This document shows, piece by piece, positions 22,587-29,893 of a stretch of DNA of 32,746 nucleotides. The notes below the pieces were generated by a model, which saw only the letters and a list, made by a program, of their open reading frames with translations, had not been told where the DNA came from and did no database searches. Each line of letters begins with the position of its first letter. Position 1 is the stretch's first letter. This DNA comes from Syntrophaceae bacterium (lineage in GTDB: Bacteria; Desulfobacterota; BSN033; UBA1163), in the NCBI GenBank assembly GCA_013388645.1, contig JACAEV010000053.1, forward strand, positions 1 through 32,746, written 5' to 3'. The position numbers were made by a program, and so were the translations under genes.

Positions 22587-22662
22587 GAGTTCGGAGTTCA
22601 GAGTTCGGAGTCCCAAGACGAAACGCTCCGAACACCGAACTAATCACTCCGAACTATTGCGA
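22587..22662. repeat. 7-bp-unit inverted repeat element (copy 1)
   Basis: The left arm has units GAGTTCG, GAGTTCA, GAGTTCG and GAG (22587-22610). A 15-bp centre follows, then the complementary arm with CTCCGAAC, ACCGAACT and ACTCCGAACT (22626-22655), and the flank ATTGCGA. The left arm is identical over 24 bp to the copy at 24711. The hairpin ends just upstream of the AGGAG site of the acyl-CoA dehydrogenase gene. Confidence 0.85.
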
Positions 22663-22677
22663 CGAAAGGAGCAATCG

Positions 22678-23838
22678 ATGGCTCTTGATTTCACTTTTAC
22701 TGAGGAGCAAGAATTTTTCAGACAAATGGTTAGGGATGCGGTGAATCGGTTGATCATGCCCAGGGTAAAGGAGCTGGATGAGAAAGAAGAATTTCCTTGG
22801 GATCTCTGGAAAGAATTTGCGGCTTTGGGATATCTGGGCCTGAGGCACGAAGAAAAATATGGGGGGATGGGAATCGATACGATTACCCAGATGATCTTTT
22901 ATGAAGAATTAGCAAGAGGGTCCTGTGGTTTTTCCATGTCGGCAACGATGCAGATCCTCATGGGAACTTACTTCATTGCCCGCTTTGGAAATGAAAATAT
23001 TAAGCAAAGGATTCTTGTTCCTGCCATCAAAGGCGAAAAGATCGGAACGATTTGTTTTACGGAAGACCAATCCGGTTCTGACTTGGCAGGGACTAGGACG
23101 CTGGCGACCAAAGTGGATGGGGGTTGGAGGATCAACGGTAGAAAACAATGGATCACCAATGGACCGATTGCGGATTTTGCCACCGTCATGGCCACGATTG
23201 ATCCCAAGATGGGACTGAAGGGCCTCAACTTCTACCTGGTCGAAAGAAAGACAGCGGATCGGGATGGATTTGTCTCTGGCCAAAGGCTCCATAAATTGGG
23301 TTCCCGCTGTTCTGTGACAGGAGAGTTGGTCATGGATAATACTTTTATTCCTGATGAGAATTTCCTGGGTGAAGAAATTGGAAAAGGAGTTCAGTATGCC
23401 GGGGAGATTCTTAACGAAGTCCGGGTCATGACTGGAATGAATGCCTTGGCCATTGCGAAGGAAGCTATGGAGGATGCAAGACAGTATGCCAACAACCGAG
23501 TAGCCTTTGGAAACCCCATTAGTAAATATCAGTTAATTCGAGAAAAGTTTGCAAAATTCTGGGCATGGTACGAGGCCTCTCGAACTTTCCTCTACAAATG
23601 TGCCTGGATGATCCAAAACAAAATACCGTGTATCAATGAATGCATGTTGGCCAAATATCACTCCACTGAGATGTGCATGTATGCCGTCGAGGAGTGTATG
23701 AGGATTTATGGTGGAAATGCCTTTTGCTCGGAATATCCTGTGCAACGATTCTGGAGGGATGCCAAATTCTTACTTTACGGTGGCGGCACCCATGAAGTAC
23801 TATGTGACTATCTGGGAAGAATCTACTGCAAAGAATAA
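22678..23838 (+). CDS. Acyl-CoA dehydrogenase
   Basis: FAD enzyme that introduces a 2,3-double bond into an acyl-CoA and passes electrons to ETF. Hallmarks: CFTEDQSGSDLAGTRTLA (near 120) for FAD and substrate, QWITNG, VAFGNPISKYQLIREKFA, and EECMRIYGGNAF near the C-terminus. The usual catalytic glutamate before GT (as in YEGT) is a glycine, G369 in YGGGTHEV, so either the base lies elsewhere, as in isovaleryl- and long-chain enzymes, or activity is altered. The true start is 22678 (AGGAG 6 bp upstream). An upstream in-frame ATG at 22585 would translate the repeat. 386 residues is normal. The product probably feeds the enoyl-CoA hydratase-like protein downstream. Confidence 0.93.
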   Translation: MALDFTFTEEQEFFRQMVRDAVNRLIMPRVKELDEKEEFPWDLWKEFAALGYLGLRHEEKYGGMGIDTITQMIFYEELARGSCGFSMSATMQILMGTYFIARFGNENIKQRILVPAIKGEKIGTICFTEDQSGSDLAGTRTLATKVDGGWRINGRKQWITNGPIADFATVMATIDPKMGLKGLNFYLVERKTADRDGFVSGQRLHKLGSRCSVTGELVMDNTFIPDENFLGEEIGKGVQYAGEILNEVRVMTGMNALAIAKEAMEDARQYANNRVAFGNPISKYQLIREKFAKFWAWYEASRTFLYKCAWMIQNKIPCINECMLAKYHSTEMCMYAVEECMRIYGGNAFCSEYPVQRFWRDAKFLLYGGGTHEVLCDYLGRIYCKE

Positions 23839-23847
23839 GTAAAACTC

Positions 23848-23879
23848 TGGAATAGTGGAATTATGGAATGTTGGAACAA
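23848..23879. repeat. 8-bp-unit tandem repeat
   Basis: Four units in exact register: TGGAATAG, TGGAATTA, TGGAATGT, TGGAACAA. Only one arm is obvious here. It lies between the acyl-CoA dehydrogenase stop and the etfB ribosome binding site. It is related in unit sequence to 5833-5918 and 27190-27292. Confidence 0.75.
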
Positions 23880-23915
23880 TGATTCTGGGGTTATTGAACT
23901 GCATTGGAGGTTAAG

Positions 23916-24698
23916 ATGGATATATATGTGTTGGTGAAACAGGTCCCAGATCCCGAAGCCAACGTCAAAGTCAAATCCGATGTTGAATTGGAGATCGAAA
24001 ATAAATATTTCACCAACTTCTTCGATGAAATTGCAATTGAAGCGGGTCTAAAATTGCGAGAAAAGTTTGGTGGGAAAGTGACCGTGTTAACGGTCGATAA
24101 CAAGAAAGTGGATGCCCTGAGAAGAGGAATCGCCATGGGCGCGGACGATGCGATTCAGATCACTGACCCTGCCTTAGAGGGATCCGATCCGTTTGCTATT
24201 GCCAAGACCTTAGCGGCTTATCTCAAGGATAAGCCTTTTGACCTGATTTTGGCGGGCAGACAGGCGATGGACGATGATGCGGGAATCGTCGGGCCGGGCG
24301 TCGCTGAGTTACTGGGAATTCCACATGTGAATATGATCGTGGGTCTTGAGATCGATGATCCCAAGAAAGAGTTAAAGGTAGTCCGAGAGGTAGAGGGCGG
24401 AAAAGAAATCTTATCCTGTTTCCTTCCCGCACTCTTCACCTGCCAGAAAGGTTTAAATAATCCTCGTATTCCCCAGGTCATGAATGTGATGAAGGCGATG
24501 AAGGCTCAGATGAAGAAGGTAGATCTGGCTGCTTTGGGACTGAGCGCAGTCGATGTCGGGGGGCAGGCTGTTAAGATAAAAGTTCAGAAATATTTACCAC
24601 CCCCTAAGAGACCACCCGTGAAAATGATCAAAGAAGATTTTCCAGAGAATGTGAAGCAATTGGTAAAACTACTTAAAGAAGAAGCCAAAGTCATCTGA
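23916..24698 (+). CDS. etfB: Electron transfer flavoprotein beta subunit (FixA/EtfB)
   Basis: Beta subunit of the ETF heterodimer that accepts electrons from acyl-CoA dehydrogenases. The start MDIYVLVKQVPDPEANVKV, the core GADDAIQITD and the signature LAGRQAMDDDAGIVGPGVAELLGIPHV are typical. The VGP...LGIP part resembles, from memory, bifurcating FixA/EtfB more than mitochondrial ETF. 260 residues is normal. The start at 23916 is set by GGAGG 5 bp upstream; an in-frame TTG at 23904 lies within that site. The gene order beta, alpha, fixC, fixX is the fixABCX order, pointing to an ETF that serves both a dehydrogenase and a quinone/ferredoxin branch. Confidence 0.94.
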   Translation: MDIYVLVKQVPDPEANVKVKSDVELEIENKYFTNFFDEIAIEAGLKLREKFGGKVTVLTVDNKKVDALRRGIAMGADDAIQITDPALEGSDPFAIAKTLAAYLKDKPFDLILAGRQAMDDDAGIVGPGVAELLGIPHVNMIVGLEIDDPKKELKVVREVEGGKEILSCFLPALFTCQKGLNNPRIPQVMNVMKAMKAQMKKVDLAALGLSAVDVGGQAVKIKVQKYLPPPKRPPVKMIKEDFPENVKQLVKLLKEEAKVI

Positions 24699-24710
24699 TA
24701 GTAAAGTTCT

Positions 24711-24770
24711 GAGTTCGGAGTTCAGAGTTCGGAGCAAGAAAAAAAATACCGAACTCCGAACTATTGCGAA
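24711..24770. repeat. 7-bp-unit inverted repeat element (copy 2)
   Basis: The left arm GAGTTCG, GAGTTCA, GAGTTCG, GAG (24711-24734) faces CCGAACTCCGAACT (24749-24762) across an A-rich centre, followed by ATTGCGA as in copy 1 (22587). The hairpin stands 9 bp before the AAGGA site of etfA. Confidence 0.85.
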
Positions 24771-24780
24771 AGGAAGCATT

Positions 24781-25770
24781 ATGTCTAACGAAATATGGGT
24801 CTTCGCAGAGCAACAGGAAGGAAAGGTCCGGAGAGTGGCCTTTGAACTTCTATCTGCTGCGGCAGATTTTTCAAAAAAAACCGGTTCTACGGTTGCTGGA
24901 ATTTTATTGGGGAGTGGTCTTCAGGAAGCCCTGAAAAGCTTGACCTCATACGCTGATAAAATCTATTTGCTGGATGATCCAGGCCTTGCTGCTTACACCT
25001 CCGATGCCTATTTGATCCATATGGCCCCTTTAATTAAAGAACATCAGCCCTCCATCCTTTTGGGAGGAGCCACTTCAACGGGAAAAGATCTCTTCCCCAG
25101 ACTGGCCATGCACCTCCAAACAGGTTACGCCCCAGATTGTACGGGTCTTACTATCGAAGAGAACGGGAAACTGATTGCTAAACGTCCCCTCTATGGGGGA
25201 AAGGTCTTTGCAGAGATGATCTATTTAGAAGCCAAACCTCAGATGGCAACGGTGAGAAACAACACCTTTCTCGTTAATCAAAACCTTAATAAATCGGCAC
25301 AGGTTATTCCAATCTCTTCTCCTATTGATCCCTCTTCGTTGAAAAAGAAGGTCATCGGATTGGAAAAAGCAGCCGGGGCAAAGTTGGATATCACGGAGGC
25401 CGAAATTGTGGTGGCGGCTGGAAGAGGAATCAAAGCACCCGAAAATTTTAAGATCATGGAGGAATTAGCCGATGTGCTGAATGCCTCAGTGGGGACGACT
25501 CGGGCGACAGTGGATGAAGGGTGGAGGGACGTAAAGGATCAGATCGGAAAGAGTGGAAAGAATATCTCTGCCAAACTCTACATGGCTTTTGGGGTTTCAG
25601 GGGCCATCCATCATATCCTTGGAATCGGGACGTGCAAAACAGTGGTGGCAGTGGATACGGATCCGAATGCCCTTATTTTCAACTATGCCGATTATGGGAT
25701 CGTGGGTGATCTCTTCCAGATCGTGCCTGCGTTAACGGAGGAATTGAAAAAAGCCATGGCCGAAAAGTAG
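24781..25770 (+). CDS. etfA: Electron transfer flavoprotein alpha subunit (FixB/EtfA)
   Basis: Alpha subunit of ETF, holding the electron-carrying FAD. An N-terminal alpha/beta domain (1-190) is followed by the FAD domain: AAGRGIKAPENFKIMEELADVL, VGTTRATVDEGW, IGKSGKNISAKLYMAFGVSGAIHHILGI and AVDTDPNALIFNYADYGIVGD. All flavin-contact motifs are present. 329 residues is normal. AGGA lies 6-9 bp before the ATG. It pairs with etfB, 82 bp upstream, from which it is separated by a hairpin of 7-bp units that might set the subunit ratio. Confidence 0.95.
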   Translation: MSNEIWVFAEQQEGKVRRVAFELLSAAADFSKKTGSTVAGILLGSGLQEALKSLTSYADKIYLLDDPGLAAYTSDAYLIHMAPLIKEHQPSILLGGATSTGKDLFPRLAMHLQTGYAPDCTGLTIEENGKLIAKRPLYGGKVFAEMIYLEAKPQMATVRNNTFLVNQNLNKSAQVIPISSPIDPSSLKKKVIGLEKAAGAKLDITEAEIVVAAGRGIKAPENFKIMEELADVLNASVGTTRATVDEGWRDVKDQIGKSGKNISAKLYMAFGVSGAIHHILGIGTCKTVVAVDTDPNALIFNYADYGIVGDLFQIVPALTEELKKAMAEK

Positions 25771-25818
25771 CCGCAACCTTTAGGGTTGCGAATATCAAGC
25801 GCAGGCGAAAGCATGCGA
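25771..25818. repeat. Two consecutive hairpins after etfA
   Basis: CGCAACC (25772-25778) pairs with GGTTGCG (25784-25790). Then CGCAGGC (25800-25806) faces GCATGCG (25811-25817) over a GAAA tetraloop with one mismatch. The first begins directly after the etfA stop. The arrangement resembles extragenic palindromic repeats. No T-tract follows, so it may protect the upstream mRNA rather than terminate. Confidence 0.55.
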
Positions 25819-25883
25819 CTACAACTTTTGAAGATTCCTTTTCGCTATGTGCTTTGCGCCATGCTCAATGCGGTGAATGGGTG

Positions 25884-27173
25884 ATGGATAAAGTGGATGT
25901 AATCATTGTGGGGGGAGGATTAGCGGGACTTTCGTGTTCCTATGAATTGGCCGATTCCGGAATGACCGTCATCGTCTTGGAGCGTGGAGATTTCTCAGGG
26001 AGTAAAAATGTAACGGGGGGAAGGATCTATTTAAACCCACTTAGAAATTACCTCCCAGATCTTTGGAAAGAGGCCCCTCTTGAAAGACACGTCACAAAGG
26101 AATTGATCACTTTGTTGAGTGAAACCAACTCGACCACCCTGGAGCTTTATAGTGATCGATTTAACCATCTGCCCTACCCCAGTTACACGATCCTCAGGGC
26201 AAAATTTGATCGTTGGTTTGCAGATCTCCTTTCGGAAAAGGGCATTTTTGTTATCCCTCAAAAGAATGTCAATGATTTAATCCAAGAAGGAGGGAAGGTC
26301 ATCGGGGTTAAAACCGAGGACGAAGAGATTGGGGCAGATTGTGTGGTCGCTGCAGATGGAATCCTTTCCTTCTTGTCTGAGAAGGCCGGACTCCGGAAAC
26401 CCTTTCAACCCCAGCATTTTGCATTGGGTTTTAAAGAGGTCATTGCCCTTGACTCAAAAGTCATCGAGGACCGATTTCGACTGGGAGAAAAGGAAGGGGC
26501 CGCTCAACTCTTTCTCGGAACGCTCACCAAAGGGGTCATGGGAGGAGGGTTCCTTTATACCAATCAGGAAAGTCTCTCTTTAGGAATAGTAGTTGGAATA
26601 CAATCTCTTAACCAAAGAGAACCCCGTGAGGAAGTTTATAAATTCTTAGACGAATTTAAAGAGAGACCCGAAATAAAAAATCTGATTAGGGGAGGAGAGA
26701 CTGTTGAATACTCCGCTCACCTCATTTCTGAAGGTGGCATCCATATCAAACCTAAGGTCTTTGGAGATGGAATACTACTGGTAGGGGACGCTGCAGGTCT
26801 TGGCCTTAACATGTTGGTCACCGTTAGAGGAATGGAATATGCCATGGCTTCAGGGGTCTTGGCAGGCCGGACCATAAAAATGGCAAAAGAAAAGAACGAC
26901 TTCTCGGCTTCCTCTTTATCTCATTATGAGAAGCTGTTGAGCGAAAGTTTCATTATGAAGGAGATGAGCAATTATCAACACACTCTATCGATTCTGGAGA
27001 ACCAAAGACTCTTTACAAAATACCCTCAGGCCATTTCGGATCTCTTCGAGAAAATAATGACGGTGGATGGAAATCCTAAAGAGGGGCTTTATAAAATGAT
27101 CTCACGGGAGCTGAAGAAGGAATTTTTCAATTTCCAAACATTTAAAGACTGGTTGGAGTTTAGAAAGATATAA
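25884..27173 (+). CDS. fixC: FixC-type ETF:quinone oxidoreductase-like flavoprotein
   Basis: FAD protein of the FixC/ETF-QO family that takes electrons from ETF and delivers them to quinone with FixX. The dinucleotide motif is VIIVGGGLAGLSCSYELADSGMTVIVLERG (start at residue 6, quoted in two overlapping parts of fewer than 20: VIIVGGGLAGLS and SGMTVIVLERG). The FAD motif VGDAAGLGLN (near 300) and the C-terminal helical region are present. 429 residues is the FixC length, shorter than mitochondrial ETF-QO because the Fe-S domain is a separate gene, fixX. The start at 25884 matches the family (MDKVDVIIVGGG); there is no strong ribosome binding site. FixCX with EtfBA can form the FixABCX complex. 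Confidence 0.92.
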   Translation: MDKVDVIIVGGGLAGLSCSYELADSGMTVIVLERGDFSGSKNVTGGRIYLNPLRNYLPDLWKEAPLERHVTKELITLLSETNSTTLELYSDRFNHLPYPSYTILRAKFDRWFADLLSEKGIFVIPQKNVNDLIQEGGKVIGVKTEDEEIGADCVVAADGILSFLSEKAGLRKPFQPQHFALGFKEVIALDSKVIEDRFRLGEKEGAAQLFLGTLTKGVMGGGFLYTNQESLSLGIVVGIQSLNQREPREEVYKFLDEFKERPEIKNLIRGGETVEYSAHLISEGGIHIKPKVFGDGILLVGDAAGLGLNMLVTVRGMEYAMASGVLAGRTIKMAKEKNDFSASSLSHYEKLLSESFIMKEMSNYQHTLSILENQRLFTKYPQAISDLFEKIMTVDGNPKEGLYKMISRELKKEFFNFQTFKDWLEFRKI

Positions 27174-27189
27174 GATCAACCACTTAAAA

Positions 27190-27292
27190 GGAATAATGGA
27201 ATGATGGAACATTGGAATATCGGGTTGCCGAAATAGGTTTTTGACTTCTTTGATATTGACATTATTCCATCATTCCAATATTTCATTATTCC
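27190..27292. repeat. 8-bp-unit inverted repeat element
   Basis: The left arm holds GGAATAAT, GGAATGAT, GGAACATT and GGAATATC (27190-27221). After 39 bp comes the complementary arm ATTATTCC, ATCATTCC, AATATTTC and ATTATTCC (27261-27292). Both arms keep strict 8-bp register. It lies between fixC and fixX, ending 20 bp before the fixX start. Confidence 0.85.
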
Positions 27293-27312
27293 GACTTGCA
27301 CGAGGTTTGTTG

Positions 27313-27585
27313 ATGAAGATCACCGAGAAATTAGCCATCGATGCCTTTAAAAACGACAAAGAGACCCATATCACGCTCGATCAAAAAATTTGCAAAAACT
27401 GTAAAGAGCGATTTTGCATCTATGCCTGTCCCGCAAACCTTTACTCACTAAACGAAAAAGGAGAGATGGTGGTCGAATTTGCCGGTTGTTTGGAATGTGG
27501 GACGTGTCAGATCGCCTGTATCTATAACTCTGTTCAATGGAAATATCCTCGGAGTGGGTTCGGAGTACAATATCGTTTTGGATGA
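27313..27585 (+). CDS. fixX: FixX-type ferredoxin
   Basis: A 90-residue ferredoxin-like protein that links the ETF/FixC flavins to quinone. Cysteine motifs CKNCKERFCIYACP and CLECGTCQIAC mark the cluster; the C-terminus WKYPRSGFGVQYRFG is the FixX tail, close to the end of ETF-QO. The start at 27313 is chosen because MKITEKLAIDAF matches the family and GAGG lies 7 bp before it. The adjoining 8-bp repeat ends 20 bp upstream. Confidence 0.93.
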   Translation: MKITEKLAIDAFKNDKETHITLDQKICKNCKERFCIYACPANLYSLNEKGEMVVEFAGCLECGTCQIACIYNSVQWKYPRSGFGVQYRFG

Positions 27586-27703
27586 TGATATCTGAATTGA
27601 CACGAAGAAACTTAGACAAACCCTCAATCCCTCTCAGGGCTCCAAGGTGTTTCTTCTAAAATCCAGATCTTTGTTAGACTTGATCTTATCTCCTTACAAG
27701 AGT

Positions 27704-27752
27704 CCCCCTTACCCTCCCCTCTCCCCGTTGGGGAGAGGGATAAGGTGAGGGG
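27704..27752. repeat. C/G-run inverted repeat
   Basis: CCTCTCCCC and GGGGAGAGG pair over a GTT loop, with weaker outer pairing between CCCCCTTACC and AAGGTGAGGGG. It fills the gap between fixX and the enoyl-CoA hydratase-like gene and is related in composition to 3400 and 18387. No other gene was seen in 27586-27778. Confidence 0.65.
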
Positions 27753-27778
27753 CGGGAATTTTTTTGAAAGGGAAAATA

Positions 27779-28582
27779 ATGGAATATAAGACTATTCAAT
27801 TGATTAGAGAAGAAGGAATCGCCTTCATTTATCTGAATCGACCTGAAGTCCTCAATGCCCTAAATGAAGTGATGAAGGATGAGCTGATCCATGCGCTAAA
27901 AGAGACGGAGGAAGATAATGGCATCCGGGCCCTGATTTTATCCGGGCGGGGGCGGGGGTTTTGTGCTGGTGCTGATCTCAATAGATTTATCGAATTACAA
28001 CAGAAGGATAAGGATCATAAAAAGAAAACGAAATTCGGATCGATTGATTTTCCCAGGGCTTTTATACAGTATCCCAAACCGATCATCGCAGCTATTAACG
28101 GACCAGCCTATGGCTTCGGTTTCACTGTAACACTGACTTGTGATATTCGTCTTGCCTCTGAAAGGGCAAAGTTTAGCTGTGCCTTTGTCCGTATAGGAGT
28201 GACCCCCGAATTTTGCAGTACCTATTTTCTACCCAGACTCATAGGGTATGGCAAAGCAGCAGAGCTTATTTTCACTGCCAGACCCTTCGATGCTCAAGAG
28301 GCATTAGAAATGGGGGTAGTCAACCAGGTATTTTCCCATCATCGACTTATTCCGGAGGCCAGAAAGATAGCCAGACAAATCGCCTCCATGCCGCCCCTTG
28401 CCATCCAAAAGGCAAAAGAGCTTCTACGACATGGAATGCAATCCACTCTAAAGCAGGTCATCCAGCATGAAGCGATTGTTTTTCTCGATGCCATGAAGAC
28501 CGAAGAACATCGAGCGGCCCTCAACAAATTATTAGCTCAGATGAAATTTAAGAACGAAAAACCTCATCGACCTAAGAAATAG
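27779..28582 (+). CDS. Enoyl-CoA hydratase/isomerase family protein
   Basis: A crotonase-fold protein of 267 residues. The oxyanion-hole motifs are present: GFCAGADL (near 62) and AINGPAYGFGFTVTLTCD (near 105). The two glutamates of true hydratases, in the positions of CELA and QPE, are T and F here. Instead VRIGVTPEFCSTYFLPRLIG carries a glutamate, as in enoyl-CoA isomerases of the Eci/PaaG type. An isomerase or another crotonase reaction is more likely than plain hydration (inference). The start at 27779 has GGGAAA upstream; an in-frame TTG at 27764 is less likely. It is placed after fixX and before a second acyl-CoA dehydrogenase. Confidence 0.9.
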   Translation: MEYKTIQLIREEGIAFIYLNRPEVLNALNEVMKDELIHALKETEEDNGIRALILSGRGRGFCAGADLNRFIELQQKDKDHKKKTKFGSIDFPRAFIQYPKPIIAAINGPAYGFGFTVTLTCDIRLASERAKFSCAFVRIGVTPEFCSTYFLPRLIGYGKAAELIFTARPFDAQEALEMGVVNQVFSHHRLIPEARKIARQIASMPPLAIQKAKELLRHGMQSTLKQVIQHEAIVFLDAMKTEEHRAALNKLLAQMKFKNEKPHRPKK

Positions 28583-28587
28583 GGAAA

Positions 28588-28616
28588 TTGTAAAAGCCAC
28601 ACCTTCATTTTATAAT
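28588..28616 (+). promoter_or_regulatory. Internal promoter ahead of the second acyl-CoA dehydrogenase
   Basis: TTGTAA (28588-28593), a 17-bp spacer and a perfect TATAAT (28611-28616) lie just after the hydratase-family gene. It gives a leader of about 115 nt before the ATG at 28738. Confidence 0.65.
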
Positions 28617-28625
28617 GAATGCATC

Positions 28626-28733
28626 ATGGAAGAGTTAGACCTCTTTAAAGGACCCAAAGGTCTTACGGTTTCTCATTCCCACTGCAAGTCGATAAGACTT
28701 ATCGATGGGCAGTGGGGCATCCAAACGGAGTAA
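28626..28733 (+). other. Leader region with two hairpins and a 35-codon frame
   Basis: The open frame from ATG (28626) ends in TAA (28731-28733), inside the ribosome binding region of the next gene. It encodes MEELDLFKGPKGLTVSHSHC and 15 more residues; no ribosome binding site is visible, so it may not be translated. An outer hairpin forms from CCCACTGC and GCAGTGGG (about 28678-28716), enclosing TCGATAAG and CTTATCGA. A weaker one uses AGACCT and AGGTCT (about 28636-28661). It could be an attenuator, a processed leader or remnant coding DNA. Confidence 0.3.
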
Positions 28734-28737
28734 ATCC

Positions 28738-29886
28738 ATGGACTTTGAATTGAGCCATCGACAGAAACAAATCCGTTTAGCCGCTCGGGAGTTTGCCGAA
28801 GGTGAATTAATGCCCATTGGCAAAGAGTGTGAGGCCAAGGGAGAGTTTCCAAGGGATCTCATTAAAAAGGCAGCCCAATTGGGGTTCATCGGTTGTTTCA
28901 TTAAAAAGGAATATGGGGGGCTTGGTTTAGGTCTGACAGAGCATGCCATCATCTTAGAAGAATTCTGGAGGGCTGAACCGGGATTGGCGCAGGTTCTGGC
29001 ACAACCTGCGTTTGGTTCGGATATCCTACTACTTTACGGCACAGAAGAGCAAAAAAAGAAGTTCCTTCCTCCCATTGCAAAGGGAGATTGGGTCATGGGC
29101 TTCTCGATTACAGAGCCAGAAGCAGGAAGTGACGCAGCGTCTGTGACGACGACAGCGGTCAAAGCTGGACAGGAATATATCATCAATGGCAATAAGGTAA
29201 TGATCAGCAATGGAACGGAAGCCAAATTCGTTCTGGTTTTCTGCTTAACCGGGACGGAGGAAACTCCCAAATCAAAACGTCATAGTATCCTACTCGTGGA
29301 AACAGATCGACCCGGATACAAAGCTGATCGGATTCAGGGGAAAATGGGTCTTCACGCCTCTGATACCGCTAACATCTTTTTTAATAACGTGAGAGTGCCC
29401 GAGGAAAATCTCGTGGGAATTGAGGGAAACGGGTTTCCTCAGCTCATTGAATTTCTCAATCGATCCAGAGTGATCATTGCGGCTCATGCCGTTGGTCTCT
29501 CACAGGGGGCGATGGAACAGGCTGTCAATTATGTAAAAAAAAGAAAACAGTTTGGGAAGACCATAGCTTCTTTTCAAATTACCCAATTCAAGGTAGCCGA
29601 GATGGCCACCTTGATCGAGACAGCAAGGGAATTAACCTATAAGGCCTGTTGGTATGTGGATCGGGGGACTCCCAGCCCCCAGCTTTCATCGATGGCAAAA
29701 TGGTGGGCTTCCAATGTCGCTGTGAGAGTGGTGGATGAAGCCTTACAGCTTCACGGTGGGTATGGCTATCTGGATGATTACCCCATCGAGCGTTACTATC
29801 GAGCAGCGAAATTGCTTGAACTGTATGAAGGAACAAAAGAGATTCAGAAACTGTTGATCGGGCGTCAGATCCTCGGCGTCAAATAG
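28738..29886 (+). CDS. Acyl-CoA dehydrogenase (second)
   Basis: A 382-residue acyl-CoA dehydrogenase with canonical features: MGFSITEPEAGSDAASVTT (FAD and substrate), RKQFGKTIASFQITQFKVA, ALQLHGGYGYLDDYPIERYYR and the catalytic glutamate E364 in LYEGTKEIQ. It differs from the first dehydrogenase, whose matching position is glycine, so the two likely act on different acyl-CoA substrates. The start at 28738 has GGAG 7 bp upstream. It is driven by the internal promoter at 28588 and read through into hdrA. Confidence 0.95.
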   Translation: MDFELSHRQKQIRLAAREFAEGELMPIGKECEAKGEFPRDLIKKAAQLGFIGCFIKKEYGGLGLGLTEHAIILEEFWRAEPGLAQVLAQPAFGSDILLLYGTEEQKKKFLPPIAKGDWVMGFSITEPEAGSDAASVTTTAVKAGQEYIINGNKVMISNGTEAKFVLVFCLTGTEETPKSKRHSILLVETDRPGYKADRIQGKMGLHASDTANIFFNNVRVPEENLVGIEGNGFPQLIEFLNRSRVIIAAHAVGLSQGAMEQAVNYVKKRKQFGKTIASFQITQFKVAEMATLIETARELTYKACWYVDRGTPSPQLSSMAKWWASNVAVRVVDEALQLHGGYGYLDDYPIERYYRAAKLLELYEGTKEIQKLLIGRQILGVK

Positions 29887-29893
29887 CAAATAG

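Noticed and set aside
5833-27292. The intergenic repeats as a CRISPR array
   Set aside because: Units are 7-8 bp in direct succession without spacers, are scattered, and no cas gene is present.
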